Made by a program: the position numbers and the translations under genes. A stretch of DNA of 64,000 bases from Caprimulgus europaeus. Taxonomy: Eukaryota; Chordata; Aves; Caprimulgiformes; Caprimulgidae. Below are positions 28,701 through 41,554 of the stretch, piece by piece (position 1 is the stretch's first letter; each line of letters begins with the position of its first letter). The notes beneath the pieces are model-generated. The model did no database searches, was not told where the DNA came from, and saw only the letters and a program-made list of their open reading frames with translations. The stretch is from assembly GCA_907165065.1 (NCBI GenBank), contig OU015525.1, positions 49,087,537 through 49,151,536 on the forward strand. The letters are read 5' to 3'.

Positions 28701-30807
28701 CTATTTTTCTTTGAATAGTTGTTACACTATTTTGATCATTTCCAGCTGCAGAGTCAAACCCAGCAATGTGAAAAAGCAGTACACAGCTTTGCATCAAAAG
28801 TCTCCTGTGAATATTGCAGTCATTAATATACTAACTTAAAAACTCACCTGGTTGATATTATTTAGTGTGTGTGACAATGAATAACTTTGCTTCAGTACAT
28901 TGGGAAACATTTTATCAGATAATGCAACTTTTGCTGGAAGGGGAGGATTTTTATTTTTCAATTTTAATCTTGAAAAAACAAACACCTTTGTTTGCAGCTC
29001 AAAGACATGGTATTTGGGCTAGGGTTTGGTTTTGTAATTTAAATATATACCATTAGTACAGATTCATACATAGGTAAATGCAGATATATATTTGTGTGTG
29101 TGTTTGAAAAGTCTGTGTAATCTGTGAAACTCTCCTCTTCAAGACATAAACAAGAGGATAAAAATCCATGCAGTTTCCAACTTATCCTGAAAAGCATTGT
29201 GTCAATGGGCAGGCATCCAGGAATGGTGTTTGGTTGTTTTCTCAGAGTTCGATGGTTGCCATCTGGCATTGATAGTGAGATGGCGTTGTCATCGGTTTCT
29301 CGATGCAGGAAAGGAATGAATCCTCATCTGTTTCCTGTGGATAAGCAAGAGGTTGATAATCTAGTAAAATCTTGTTACCTTAAAGAGAGCAGGCTTGGAA
29401 TTTGTTTACATAATATAGGCCAGCTCTAACTTTTATGTCGGTGTAGTAAATTTCTTCAGAGAAGCCTGAAGATGTCAAGAAACTTACTACTTCGCAAGAA
29501 TACCTTAAGAAAGTTATTTTTCAAGAGGTTTCTTCTGTCTTTTTCTGCACTATTACTGTAATAAATTTTACTTTTAAAAGGAAAAAAAAAACAAACCCAA
29601 ACATTGCCCCTGGAAAGGAATAAAAGAATTATTTGATGCAGAGTGGTCTTTCAAGCATTCTTTTAATATTTTTAAAGAAGTTTTAGATTAAGATAAGTGT
29701 GATCGTTACAGTGTTGTAGTCCACATTTAAAACAAAAGGTGCAAAAATTGTAGAGTAAATCTGTTGAAAAAAACAGTTAAAACTTGCCTTGTGTAGAGTT
29801 GAAGTGATATCATGGGTAACTATTGTAGTTTATTATCTGGCTAGCATTCCTGTTTTGTCTTTTCCTTGTTATTCGTAAATCTTTCAGCTTTTACCATAAT
29901 AATTTATCATTTTTCCTGTTGCCAGTTTTTTGCAAGTTGCTTTGTCTGTGATCACCTCACAGCCCAGGTTCTGCTGGACTGAGGAAGTTCAGCTGGCTGA
30001 GGCCTTTGCAAAAAGGAAGAAATGGTGGGCAACCTCTTGAACTTAAAAAGGAAAAAAACTGCTGTTCACATCTGACCCTTTTGAAGCTTTCTCATTTTCC
30101 TTGGTCCTGGCTGTTGGTTTGTTAGTCTGTTTTGAACATTTAATGATCCAGCTGCCAGCTTTCAGTAACTGAATTGTATCGTTACTGCAGAAATCTGGTT
30201 GCACTTTATTAGAGAAAACATCACTGTTTATACTGTTGTCCTGTTCCTCCCCTGTAATTTTTCCTATTATTGTTTAGAATTAACACACAAGTCTCTCAGT
30301 AATAGCCTTTAAAAGATTTCTGTGTTCAAAATCGGCTTCAAGGGAGAAAAAGGCAACTGTGGCAAAGCAGGAGGAATCTTTTTATTAAATATTAGGCATG
30401 TGGGTTGACTGTATTAATTTTAAATCATTCTTATAATATTTTCTCCTTTCCTTTGACTCTTCAGATGCTCACGTAATATGCAAATCACTTTACAATGGAT
30501 ACAAAAGAAACATTAAATATATTAAAATCTGCATTTTAATAATGTGTCAATGTATAATACATATCCTGCAACTGAGAAAGAATGATAAAAAAGCAATAAA
30601 ATGTAATATAGGCACAGGACTATTTAATAACTTTTAACGTTTTACAGTCTGATAAAAATAAATGTGGTCTTGAAGCTGTTGGATACAGATGTAGGAAATA
30701 TCCTAGTCTGAGTTTAGCGTCTTTTAGCTATTTAGGAGGAGCAGATCTGTGTTGTTCATATGCGTTTGCTATCTCCTTTGAACTGTAGGGATTAAGCTTG
30801 TGGGCAT

Positions 30808-30825
30808 GTTTCTTTCTCATTGCAG
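30808..30825 (+). promoter_or_regulatory. ZNF521: 3' splice site of the giant ZNF521 exon
   Basis: A short pyrimidine-rich tract (TTTCTTTCTCATTGCAG, preceded by ATG) ends in CAG directly before the conserved coding sequence. It splits an Asp codon: G from the upstream exon, AT from this one. It fixes the exon start, because the conserved protein begins at Asp-Gly-Val-Asp and the nine codons before it have no family counterpart. Confidence 0.93.
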
Positions 30826-33800
30826 ATGGAGTGGATGTTGAGGATGACCCCACTTGCTCATGGCCAGCATCATCGCCTTCTAGCAAGGATCAGACTTCCC
30901 CGAGCCATGGAGAAGGTTGTGATTTTGGTGAAGAGGAAGGAGGCCCAGGGTTGCCCTATCCATGCCAGTTTTGTGACAAATCGTTCAGCCGCCTCAGCTA
31001 CTTAAAGCACCACGAGCAAAGTCACAGCGACAAGCTCCCTTTCAAGTGCACGTATTGCAGTCGTCTCTTCAAACACAAACGGAGCAGGGACCGCCACATA
31101 AAGCTTCATACGGGAGACAAGAAGTATCACTGCAGTGAGTGTGATGCAGCATTCTCAAGGAGTGATCATCTTAAAATTCACTTAAAGACTCATACGTCCA
31201 ACAAGCCATATAAGTGTGCCATTTGTAGACGTGGATTCCTGTCATCTAGTTCACTGCATGGTCATATGCAGGTTCACGAGAGGAACAAAGATGGCTCTCA
31301 GTCCGCTTCCCGGATGGAGGACTGGAAAATGAAAGACACTCAGAAATGCAGTCAGTGCGAAGAAGGCTTTGATTTTCCTGAAGATCTTCAGAAGCACATT
31401 GCAGAATGTCACCCCGAGTGTTCCCCTAATGAAGACCGATCTGCTCTTCAGTGTGTTTACTGTCATGAACTCTTTGTAGAGGAAACGTCTCTGGTGAATC
31501 ACATGGAGCAGGCTCATAATGGTGAGAAGAAGAATTCATGCAGCATTTGCTCTGAGAACTTTCATACTGTGGAGGAGCTGTACAGCCACATGGACAGTCA
31601 CCAGCAGCCAGAGTCGTGCAATCACAGCAACAGCCCGTCTTTGGTAACTGTGGGCTACACCTCAGTCTCTAGCACTACTCCGGATTCTAATCTCTCGGTG
31701 GACAGTTCAACAATGGTGGAAACCGCTCCCCCTATACCAAAAGGTCGTGGAAGGAAGCGGGCAGCTCAGCAAGTGCCAGATATCACTGGTCCTTCAAGTA
31801 AACAGGCAAAAGTTACCTATAGCTGTATTTATTGCAACAAACAGTTATTTTCCAGCCTTGCAGTTTTGCAGATACACCTGAAAACTATGCATTTGGATAA
31901 ACCCGAACAAGCCCATATCTGTCAGTATTGTTTGGAGGTGTTGCCATCTCTCTACAATCTGAACGAACATCTTAAGCAAGTCCATGAAGCTCCGGACCCA
32001 GCGCTGATTGTTTCCACCATGCCTGCTATGGTGTACCAGTGCAACTTCTGCTCTGAAGTGTTCAATGACCTCAACACTCTTCAGGAGCACATCCGATGTT
32101 CTCATGGATTTGCCAACCCTGCTGCTAAGGACAGTAATGCATTCTTTTGTCCCCATTGCTACATGGGATTTCTTACAGATTCTTCTCTGGAAGAGCATAT
32201 TAGACAAGTCCATTGTGATCTTAGTGGTTCCCGTTTTGGTTCTCCTGTGCTTGGAACCCCAAAAGATCCAGTGGTGGAGGTATATTCTTGTTCTTACTGT
32301 ACAAATTCTCCAATATTTAATAGTGTTCTTAAATTGAACAAGCATATCAAGGAAAACCATAAGAACATTCCTTTGGCACTGAATTACATCCACAATGGAA
32401 AAAAATCCAGAGCCATGAGTCCCTTATCTCCTGTAACCATTGAGCAGACCTCTTTAAAGATGATGCAGGCAGTTGGAGGTGCTCCTCCTCGTCCTGCAGG
32501 TGAATATATTTGTAATCAGTGTGGTGCTAAATATACTTCCTTGGATGGTTTTCAGACTCATTTAAAAACACATCTTGATACTGTCCTGCCAAAACTGACC
32601 TGCCCTCAGTGCAACAAGGAATTTCCGAATCAGGAGTCTCTGCTGAAGCATGTTACCATTCACTTCATGATCACCTCAACCTACTACATCTGTGAAAGCT
32701 GTGACAAGCAGTTCACTTCTGTGGATGACTTGCAGAAACACCTACTGGACATGCATACATTTGTGTTCTTCCGCTGCACCTTATGCCAAGAGGTTTTTGA
32801 CTCCAAAGTCTCCATTCAACTACACTTGGCTGTGAAGCACAGCAATGAAAAGAAGGTATACAGATGTACGTCTTGCAACTGGGATTTCCGCAATGAGACT
32901 GACCTACAGCTTCATGTTAAACACAACCACCTGGAAAACCAAGGCAAAGTACACAAGTGCATCTTCTGTGGCGAGTCCTTTGGTACGGAGGTGGAGCTGC
33001 AGTGTCACATCACTACGCACAGCAAGAAGTACAACTGCAAGTTCTGCAGCAAAGCTTTCCATGCTATCATCTTGCTGGAAAAGCACTTAAGGGAAAAACA
33101 TTGTGTTTTTGAAACGAAAACTCCAAACTGTGGAACGAATGGGGCACCTGAGCAGGTTCAGAAAGAGGAAGTGGAACTCCAGACCTTGTTGACAAATAGC
33201 CAGGAGTCCCACAACAGCCACGATGGCAGCGAAGAAGATGTGGACACATCTGAGCCTATGTACGGCTGTGACATTTGTGGAGCAGCTTATACCATGGAGA
33301 CTCTCCTGCAAAATCACCAGCTTCGAGACCACAACATTCGACCTGGAGAAAGTGCCATAGTGAAGAAAAAGGCTGAGCTTATTAAAGGGAATTACAAGTG
33401 TAATGTGTGTTCTCGAACATTCTTCTCTGAAAATGGGCTCCGAGAACACATGCAGACACACTTGGGACCAGTGAAACATTACATGTGCCCAATCTGTGGC
33501 GAGCGGTTTCCGTCTCTTCTGACTCTTACTGAACATAAGGTCACACATAGTAAGAGCCTAGACACTGGGAACTGCAGGATTTGCAAGATGCCCCTCCAGA
33601 GTGAGGAGGAATTTTTGGAGCATTGCCAAATGCACCCTGACTTGAGGAACTCCTTGACAGGGTTCCGCTGTGTGGTGTGCATGCAGACAGTGACCTCCAC
33701 GCTGGAACTGAAAATCCACGGCACATTCCACATGCAGAAAACTGGAAACGGTTCTGCCGTGCAGTCCACGGGGCGTGCACAGCATGTGCAGAAACTGTAC

Positions 33801-34178
33801 AAGTGTGCTTCTTGCCTGAAGGAATTCCGCTCAAAACAGGATTTAGTGAAACTTGACATCAACGGTCTGCCATATGGTCTGTGTGCTAGCTGTGTTAATC
33901 TCAGTAAAAGTGGTAGTCCAAGTGTCAACATCCCTTCAAGCAGTAACAGACAAGGCATGGGCCAAAATGAGAACTTGAGTTCCATTGAGAACAAAAGCAA
34001 GGCAGGGGGACTGAAGACTCGATGTTCTAGTTGCAATGTTAAATTTGAATCAGAAAGTGAACTCCAAAACCATATTCAGTCAATCCACAGAGAGCTTGTT
34101 CCAGACAGCAACAGTACACAGCTGAAAACACCACAAGTATCTCCAATGCCCAGAATCAGCCCCTCCCAAACTGAAGAG
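30826..34178 (+). CDS. ZNF521: ZNF521 giant zinc-finger exon (exon 4 by human numbering), internal coding exon
   Basis: ZNF521 is a nuclear, DNA-binding multi-zinc-finger co-regulator. The family is known to antagonise EBF1 and act in haematopoietic, neural and bone progenitors. The exon runs from a TTGCAG acceptor to a GAG|GTAACC donor. It begins two bases into a split Asp codon and ends in phase 0, giving 1117 complete codons plus the split one. I count 26 finger units between 30957 and 34088, from one starting YPCQFC to one starting TRCSSC; 25 are C2H2 and one is atypical. A Ser/Thr-rich linker with a basic KGRGRKR patch (31740-31760) lies between the seventh and eighth units of this exon. 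The paralogue ZNF423 is excluded by the diagnostic [13 protein letters not shown] in the first unit and by the linker sequences. By recalled alignment it corresponds to about human residues 74-1191. The ATG at 30798 that opens the frame is intronic, and the frame past 34178 is intron too. Confidence 0.97.
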
Positions 34179-34184
34179 GTAACC
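34176..34184 (+). promoter_or_regulatory. ZNF521: 5' splice site of the giant ZNF521 exon (weak match)
   Basis: GAG|GTAACC: the exon side and +1 to +3 fit the consensus, but +4 to +6 (ACC) lack the usual AGT, in particular the +5 G. The site is placed here because the protein continues in phase 0 as SPSQTEE then KKTYQCIKC from the next exon. If it is not used, the frame reads 44 codons into the intron and stops at 34313. Confidence 0.9.
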
Positions 34185-37087
34185 CTTTTTTCTTTCCTCT
34201 TGACACCTTCCATCCTTTTGGAAAAAATCCCCCTTTTTTCAAGCTGTCTTGTCTCTTGTCATGAAATGCTTAGGCTGAACCATGTTACATTTCCATCCAT
34301 AGCCGTTAGCTAGTACTGCCTTGCTTCTTGATATGCCTTACATCTTGGATTGAATTGTGCAGAATAGGACTAATTCCAGTCTCCCTAGGATATTGTCTTC
34401 TGTATCACTGAGGAGACCTATCTTCATGCCAGCACAGCTGAGATCTGGAATCTTATCCTAGCTCCCTTACGCATTGGAATCCCCAGCTAGAAGTTGTGCT
34501 TATGGCAGAGAGTATTAATGACAGAAGAGTGGAATACAGTGAGCCAAAATGCTGGCATAAGGGGTGGATTTTTAAAAAATATTTGTAAGCAACAAATTGA
34601 GGGGTTTTTTTGTAAACTGTGTTGGAGACATTCATTTTCCCCGCTTATAGCATGTTTTGATTAAGTAGAAGTGCAATGCTAGCCTAAGGTAAATAGGGAA
34701 ATCAGTCTTTTGGAGGCACTTCCTTGTTGTGTTTTTCTTTCCATTCCTGATGAACAGCATTTTGATGTCACTAAAACACCTACTGCCTGATGATTGAAAT
34801 CTCATGCATGCAGCATAACTTAGAAAGTAAATATCAAACTCTTGAAAAATCTCATCTGCTTCCTCAGTCACCAGTGACCAAGTAATAACACCTGGATACG
34901 GGAAGACAGGGGGGTCATGTACTAAGGGAAGGGAATCTGTTTTGTTTTCAAAAATGTTATCAATAGAATAACTTAGAGTTAATATTTTAGGCATAATATA
35001 TTGCATAATGACCCCTTACAGTTCAGGAAGCCTAAAAAGACAGCACAAGCAAATGCTAAGAAATAATAGCTTTTGTTTCAAGAAAGCTTTTAGCCTGTAA
35101 TGGTACAAGCTTGGTGCAAACCATTGCTGTGAATGTGTATGGATACCCTGTGGCTAGGAAGCTGCTGCTCTTCCATCACCAGCCTCACTCCCTGTTTGTG
35201 AGCCCATCCATCGGGAAAGAAATCTCTCAGCATATCATCCAACAGTGTCATGCAAACTGGAGGGCAGGAGGGAGTCAGAGAGGGGGGAGGGGAGATCCGT
35301 AAGGATATGTGGTCCAGGAGGTAAGTATTTGTGGAGCTACCAAGAACACAGCTGGAGATAGGCTGGAGAAGGCCACTGAGGTAGCACAGGGCCTGGAGTG
35401 CCACGAAGGGGGAAGTGGAGCTAGGAGATGAGAGTGAAGTACTGGGAAGGATGCATCTTCCAGGGAAGGACCCTGGGCTTTCATGGCTTCTGCATCTCCG
35501 ATTTGTACATCGGGCGGTCGTGGGGGACACTTGGGGAATGGGGTGTGGTGTGGAGATTATGGAAGGAGCAGGCTGTTAGACTGAGAACCACAGCCCTAAG
35601 GAAAACCTTTTCAAAGAAGAGGAAAAAGGAATGTCTCCCATTAGGGTGCAGTTCGGGCCATTGATGGTTCTATAGTACTGTTGCTGAGTGGGAACCGCAG
35701 GATTGCCAACTGTGTGTTTTTGATAGATTCGGAGCCATCCTAGTTTCTGTTTTTGTCATCTTTCCCTGAGTGACTACAAGAAATCTCTCTTCCCAGTCAT
35801 GTTGGAAGCCAATTCCTGCTACCTCAAGCACAATCAGAATCATGCATGGTAAGAGAGTTACCATGACAAAATGTTACCAACTTGTCTTTCTCTTGCTTGT
35901 AAACTAGACAAAGAGAGATTTGGAGGTCCTTTGTGGTGATATAAGGTCAGTTACCTTCAGTGTCATCAGTGACATCTTCATGTGCTTGGGTCAGGTATAA
36001 TCAGAGTTCTTATGTCATCTTCTGATGGCCATCATGTTCCTCTTCTTACTCCTTTAGATTTTTCTCTTAGAAATGTATTTAGGAGGAAAAAGTCTTTTTA
36101 ACCACAGGAAGATTTTTTAATAGTATTTGCCTGCTTTCAAATCACCATTTGCCTCCTGCCCCCATTCAGAGCATGTTAACTGATTTTTCAGTGTCTATGG
36201 TTCTGTTCTCCAGATAAGTAACTTAGACTTTCAGATTCCTTTCTCATGGGAAGCACAAAGCTATCAAGTTCCTGATAGAGCATTAGTACTTCTGGATGCC
36301 ATAAATGCATGTTTGTAAAATCCTAAAAGATAATTTATTTTTCTAACAGATATTACTGGTTTCAAATTATAGTGATGCCAGCGTTATAGCAATGAGAATC
36401 AAAATTGAAAGTGGTAATACACAATGTTTAACACTATAGATTGGATGTCCAGGATGAAGGAAATGAAAACATAAGCATATAACACAAACAGTAAAAATAA
36501 ATTAGATTTCTAAAATTTGTTATCAGTCAGTGGCTTTGCTACTCCACTGGAAGGATATTTCTTGAATTTAATGGGATATTGAAGATGGCTACTTCAACAT
36601 GCTATTTTGGGGAATTTTTCAACCAATAAACCCCATAATATTAAGGAGTGAAGATTTGATTTGCATTATTGAGAGTCATGTGGTTACATGCTTCAACAAT
36701 TATATAAAAAAGATTTTATTCCAGAGGCAAGAAAAATATGGAGACTAGTTTTCAGACCATTTAATAGTGCTCAATAATCTTTGTTACTCAGTAATAGATT
36801 ACTATGGTAAAAGTACTAGAAAATATCTTTTTAAGAGAAAAGGTAACATTAAAAAAGTCACTTCTGACTTCTTTGCCAAGCATTCTCATGGTTGAACTAG
36901 AAAACTTCCCTTTTTAGCCTGTACTCAATTGTGTGATAAGGTACAATTACTTTAACATGGTATAATGTCATCAAATGAGCTATCACCTGCTGAGCTCACC
37001 CTGCTTGCTAAGTGAAAGATGTTGACTTGAATCATCTTCACTGAAAGTTACCTTTTGGTTGAGCTGGGAAATGATCGGCAGTACTCA

Positions 37088-37503
37088 TCATAGAATCATA
37101 GAATGGTCTGGGTTGGAAGGCACCTTAAAGATCATCTAATTCCAGCCCCCCTGCCATGAGCAGGGACACCTTCCACTAGACCAGATTGCTCAAAGCCTCA
37201 TCCAACCTGGCCTTGAACACTTCCAGGGAGGAGGCATCCACAGCTTCTCTGGGCTACCTATTCCAGGTTTCACCACCCTCACCTTTCTTCCTAATATCTA
37301 ATCTAAACTTCCCCTCTTTCAGTTTAAAGCCATTACCCCTCGTTCTATCACTACCTGCCCTTGTAAAAAGTCCCTCCTCAGCCTTCCTGTAGGCCCCTTG
37401 AGTTACTTGGAAGGTTGCTATAAGATCTCCCAGAGCCTTCTCTTCTCCAGGCTGACCAGCCCCAACTCTCTCAGCCTCTCTTTATAGGAGACGTGCTGCA
37501 GCA
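37088..37503 (-). mobile_element. CR1 LINE, 5'-truncated 3' end
   Basis: This is the reverse complement of a chicken-repeat-1 3' end. The plus strand starts with the hallmark octamer-type 3' repeat (CATAGAATCATAGAATGG). It continues with the familiar antisense phrases GGGTTGGAAGG, TGCCATGAGCAGGGACACC, AACCTGGCCTTGAACACTTCC, TCTTCTCCAGGCTGA and CTCTCAGCCTCTCTTTATAGG. It is close to the consensus I remember, apart from a short internal deletion near 37268-37290. It is thus among the younger repeats of the window and the best evidence for an avian source. A 68-codon plus-strand frame (37186-37392) is antisense CR1, not a gene. The 5' boundary on the right is approximate. Confidence 0.93.
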
Positions 37504-37795
37504 GCAGTTACAACTCAAGGAACAGATCAGAACTCATTAAGCTACCGTATTGCTCTATCTAGTACCCGTAAGCTATCGAGCTCACTTGAACAGGCAGATT
37601 GTGGATAGCTAGCTACTGAAAGAGCTCTAAAATTGGTAAATCTGTAAGGTGTTCTTTTAACTTATAGAGATGCTGAATTCAAGTTGAAGATTTCTTCTAA
37701 AGATCCTGAATTATTGCAAGCACACTGTTAGGCTAGGCTAATAATCTTGGTGATAGTTAATATTTAAAAGTGAAGAACAAGGTCTGATATGGTAG

Positions 37796-37985
37796 TGAAT
37801 TGGGAACTAGACATCGGTCCCTTTTCTGTCACTCATTTGCTGTGTTGACGTGGACAAATCCACTTGAACATCTCTGCTTCATTTTCCTTATTGAGAAAAT
37901 AAGATTGATAGTTCCTGAAAAGTGTGTTTCCATGCTTAATTGTGATACATTTTTTGTAAAGCACTTGGAAGAGGAAAATCAGTGT
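37796..37985 (+). mobile_element. MIR-like ancient SINE
   Basis: The order CTGTCACTCATTTGCTGTG, TGGACAAATCCACTTGAACA, TCTCTGCTTCATTTTCC, TGAGAAAATAAGATTGATAG and TTTGTAAAGCACTTGGAA follows the MIR consensus from the tRNA-core junction to the 'gtaaagcgctt' segment. It lies 300 bp downstream of the minus-strand CR1 copy. Confidence 0.7.
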
Positions 37986-40900
37986 TCTAAGAAAAACTGT
38001 GCAACCTTGCTTCTCTTGCTCTTCCTTAATGTGCTGTTGTACACCTAATGAGAGAACTCCTGACTCAGCAGAAGCTGTACCCTTACTTCTTGAACCTCAT
38101 GACTTCTGTGCATGTGGAATCATACCAGCATAACTGTACCATAATAATTATATTGTTAATTGCTTAGCTGACAAGGGAGGAGGGCATGGAGGACTCCAGC
38201 TTACACTGACAGTTTACTAGTAAAGACTGTCTTATGCTAGTGTATCTGTATGTGCAACTGAGCATGGTTTGAGGTCCTATTGGTACCTTCCAGAGTAGAT
38301 GCTCAGCAAGCATAATTACTTCTGTAAGTAGCTTAAGTTATATATCACTTTGTTCTATGAATGTGAAGCTCATGTGAATACTGTATTACCTGTGGCAATG
38401 CAGACAGTCCTTCATTAATAATACAAGAACATTCTGGGTTTTCTGGTCCTGAGAAGAGAAGGAACAGTGCAAGTATGCTGCCAAATTACTGCAGGAATAA
38501 AGATGTTTATTTAGGTGTTGCAAAAGCCTTCCTGAAACTCACTATAGCAGAGAGTATCAAAAGTGCTGGACAAAGGAGAGAACTAGCAACTGTCACACCG
38601 GCTGAAGAACAGATTAAGTGTGAATCTGGGGTTGCTCTTTTGTCGCGTTGTGGTTGTGCAGAGATGTATGCCAGGATGGGCATGTCACAGCAGGGGACAC
38701 TGGGCACATCACAGCACCATTCTGGAAGGAGCCGTGAAAGGCTGACAATGAGCTTGTGGAGATGAGGTCGCAAATTCAGATGCTGCAGAGAGCTGGTGGC
38801 TCCTTGAAACTCGCCTTATCTGATCTTGGACGAGTCCAGAAATGGTACCACCCCAGGAGAAAGAATGAAGCTCAGGTAGGTGTACCGTTCTATCATTACA
38901 TTTTTTTCTTTTTATTCTTGGGCCCTGAATCTACCTTTCTTGTCTTACTGTTCCTCCCCTCTTCACAAATCACTGACAGACTCTTCAAGACAGAAAACAG
39001 GAATAGCCTTTTGAAGTAGCTGGTTTGTTTCAACAGCATGCACTGGCAGTCAGAGGCAGAAGGAGAGAAAAGACTGTGCGCAACCCAGAAATGTTCCCAG
39101 ACGCGCGCTTTTGGCAAGGCAAACAATAGCATTTTAGCAACATAAATCACCGTGCTTCTAATTGAAAAAAAAATGCACTGAAATCAATAGTCATGTATTT
39201 AATTGAAATACATAAAGAAATTAAAATAATCCTCCTCATCAGCCATCCAAGCTGATCATTCTGACTACAGGATTTTTATGAATATGCATATACACTTGCA
39301 ATGTACACCTAAGAAGTAGTGTCTTGGGTTTCCTGTCAGTGAATCCAGGCCCAGAAAAATTATTTTTGTGCTGGAGTTCGGATTTGAGGACAGAAAAATG
39401 CAAAGAAGGTTTGTTGCTGGCACAAAGATTTGGCTTTGAAATTGTTTGTGAAACTAATCTATGGAAAACATATTTTCTGCTTCTGGAGTTTCAGAACGAG
39501 CTCACTAAAAATACAATTTTTGTCTTCTTGCATTATTTTGACATTGTTTTCAGGAAGGTATTGTTTCAGATGTGACCATATATATTTTTAGTAAGGGCTA
39601 TTCTGTTTTTTCTTGCCACAGTAGGCCACCTACACATTATGCTATGCTCTAATTTCTGGTAGTACCACTGCCATGGACTGGCTGGCAAGGTACAGGCTTT
39701 AGTATTTCTCTTCTCTTTGTCTTTACACTTTCAGGAGAGAGCTATCAGACAGGGTCTTCTCTGAATTTAACAAGGATGTTGTTATTTATTGTCCTCTTGC
39801 TGTAATTTCTACCAAAATTAAGCAGCAAACTTCCCACCTTCTCGCACCCACTGTGAATTCAGTTTGTGAAAAGAAGCCCATGTGTTGGCTGGGAGCTGCT
39901 GAACAGAAGCAAGAGGGATAACTGTAGTGAGTTTCCTTAGTTTCTTGGCCACTGATCACTAAAATCTAATACTGTTTGTCTGTCTTGTTATTTGTCAGGG
40001 GCTTCAGATGGGGAATTTGGAGAGGCACCTTCACACCTGTGGAAAACTTTGCAAGAGAGGAAGAAAAGGATAATGTGTTCTCCAAAGCTTCCAAGAGCAC
40101 AAAAACAAGATTTCTATGAAACAATGCAGTGGAGCAGAATGCCTACTTGAAGAAAGGCAGAAGAACTGGAGAGGGACACGTAAATGTGGATGAAGACCTT
40201 AATCATCTCTAGAGAGGGCAAATGTAGATTCAACAAAGCTTTAGGAGACAAAACATCCTGAGATACACACTCCAACCTGTCAGCTTTGTAGCCCACTATC
40301 CTCATGGGATTTTCCCTATACATGTTATCTGTGGGCCAGGTGACCAGGGTAACATACCATAATTTCAGTTCTGCACAGCCCCAGTGGAAAATCAGAATAG
40401 CTATGAGTTTTTGCATTCTGACCTCAGAATTGGGTAGAAAAATTAAGACATTTCCCCCAGTTTTCTGGCCTGGTTATTTTGAGGAACAAGACTTGGAAAA
40501 TCATGGCATGTCTTTTTGTCTGCTGATTTGCATACCTCTGGAGAGTTCTCTCTCTTTTTCGTCTTGCTTTTGGACTACTCTTGGCCAGTTTCAAGAACTT
40601 CATAGATTAATAGGAATCTCAAAGCCTGTAAAATTTTTACATTTGGGAAGAGAGGTGGCCCAGTAGGTGATAGAATCCAGACAGGAAAGAGGCCTTTTAG
40701 AGATCCAATCCAGGAAGATGACTTTAACTGAAGTTCATACCTTGTTTTTCATGCAAAAGTCAATCAGTCGCAAGAAATGACGCTATAAGAAACCACGATC
40801 TGTTCTTTATGGTGTTCACAGACCAACTTTTTAAGTGACTGGAAATATTTTGAGAAGTGTTTTTTATCACTGCTCAATAAAGTTGTTGTATGTGATATGT

Positions 40901-41297
40901 GTATTATTTGTGTCATACATCAAACATAACGCCTGAATTTGTTACTCTGTCATCAGGAAAATAAAATCAGCTAACCTTTAATTTAAAATGGATGTGCAGC
41001 CCCAGTACTGCTTGTTTCATGAACTTATACAAAAAGGACATAAATGAGCCACCCGATATGTAGTGTCTTGTTAAAGAGTCCTCTTCTTTCACCTGCCATA
41101 GTTCTGTGATGGCTGGTAATTTGTCTTATGCCTGATTGTTCAAAACCCTTAGATACTTCTTCCTCCTTTCAAACCCATCTTTCATTTATTCCATTTATAT
41201 ACATTGTATATACAATTTATTGTATAAAATACAACCTGTAGATATGACAGCAGAAATGTATCTCCTGCTAACATCTGTCGTCACCATGGGATATTTC

Positions 41298-41554
41298 AGG
41301 GCAAGAGGCAGTGGGCACGTACTGAAACACAGGAGGTTCCCTCTAAACATGAGGAAACACTTTTACTGGGAGGGTGGCTGAGCACTTGCACAGGTTGCCC
41401 TGAGTGGTCATGTATCCTTTGAGATATTCACAAGCCATCTGCACATTGTCCTGGGCAGCTGGCTCTAGGTGGCCCTGCTTGACCAGGGGGGCTGGACCAG
41501 AGACTTTTCTGGTTGAACCCCAGAGATCAACCTTAACCATTCTGTGAATCTGTG
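41298..41554 (+). mobile_element. CR1 LINE, 5'-truncated 3' end
   Basis: This is a sense-orientation CR1 tail. It contains ACTGAAACACAGGAGGTTCC, CACTTTTACTGGGAGGGTGG, GCACAGGTTGCCCTGAGTGG, CTGGCTCTAGGTGGCCCTGC and GGGGGGCTGGACCAGA. It ends in the degenerate 3' repeat ATTCTGTGAATCTGTG. It differs visibly from the copy at 37.1 kb, so the two belong to different CR1 subfamilies. It encodes nothing intact. The left edge is approximate. Confidence 0.9.

Larger units (their letters stand above)
1..30825 (+). other. ZNF521: ZNF521 intron upstream of the giant exon (partial)
   Basis: No coding exon could be supported here. In particular, the preceding exon (first zinc finger, HSCDSCLQVFESL-type) was not found, consistent with the very large intron at this place in human. 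The content is AT-rich single-copy-looking DNA with scattered old repeats: MIR-like fossils near 0.8, 3.1, 9.2 and 25.7 kb, an ancient CR1 near 4.9 kb, an L2-like LINE at 15.8-16.4 kb, and a tandem repeat at 7.6 kb. I see nothing classifiable in 5.2-7.6, 9.4-14.9, 16.5-25.2 and 25.8-30.8 kb, apart from GC-richer patches near 20.0-20.25, 22.1-22.95 and 27.2-27.9 kb. Short open frames here lack codon or family signatures. Conserved enhancers are plausible at this locus but cannot be shown without alignment. Confidence 0.85.

Noticed and set aside
30798..30825. ATG opening the 1171-codon frame as the start of a complete protein
   Set aside because: The nine codons before the conserved Asp lie in the pyrimidine tract and splice acceptor, have no counterpart in the family, and ZNF521 needs upstream exons for its N-terminus.
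1..30825. Search for the upstream ZNF521 exon (first finger)
   Set aside because: No HSCDSCLQVFESL-like frame ending in a donor was seen; it must lie outside the window.
31251..34036. Several 60-185-codon minus-strand frames opposite the giant exon
   Set aside because: They are antisense shadows of the conserved zinc-finger coding sequence; none shows a family signature.
30826..34178. Identification as the paralogue ZNF423
   Set aside because: The first finger reads [13 protein letters not shown] (ZNF423 has IRLSYLKRHEQIH), and the linkers (e.g. [20 protein letters not shown]) are of ZNF521 type.
37186..37392. 68-codon plus-strand frame
   Set aside because: It lies wholly inside the antisense CR1 copy.
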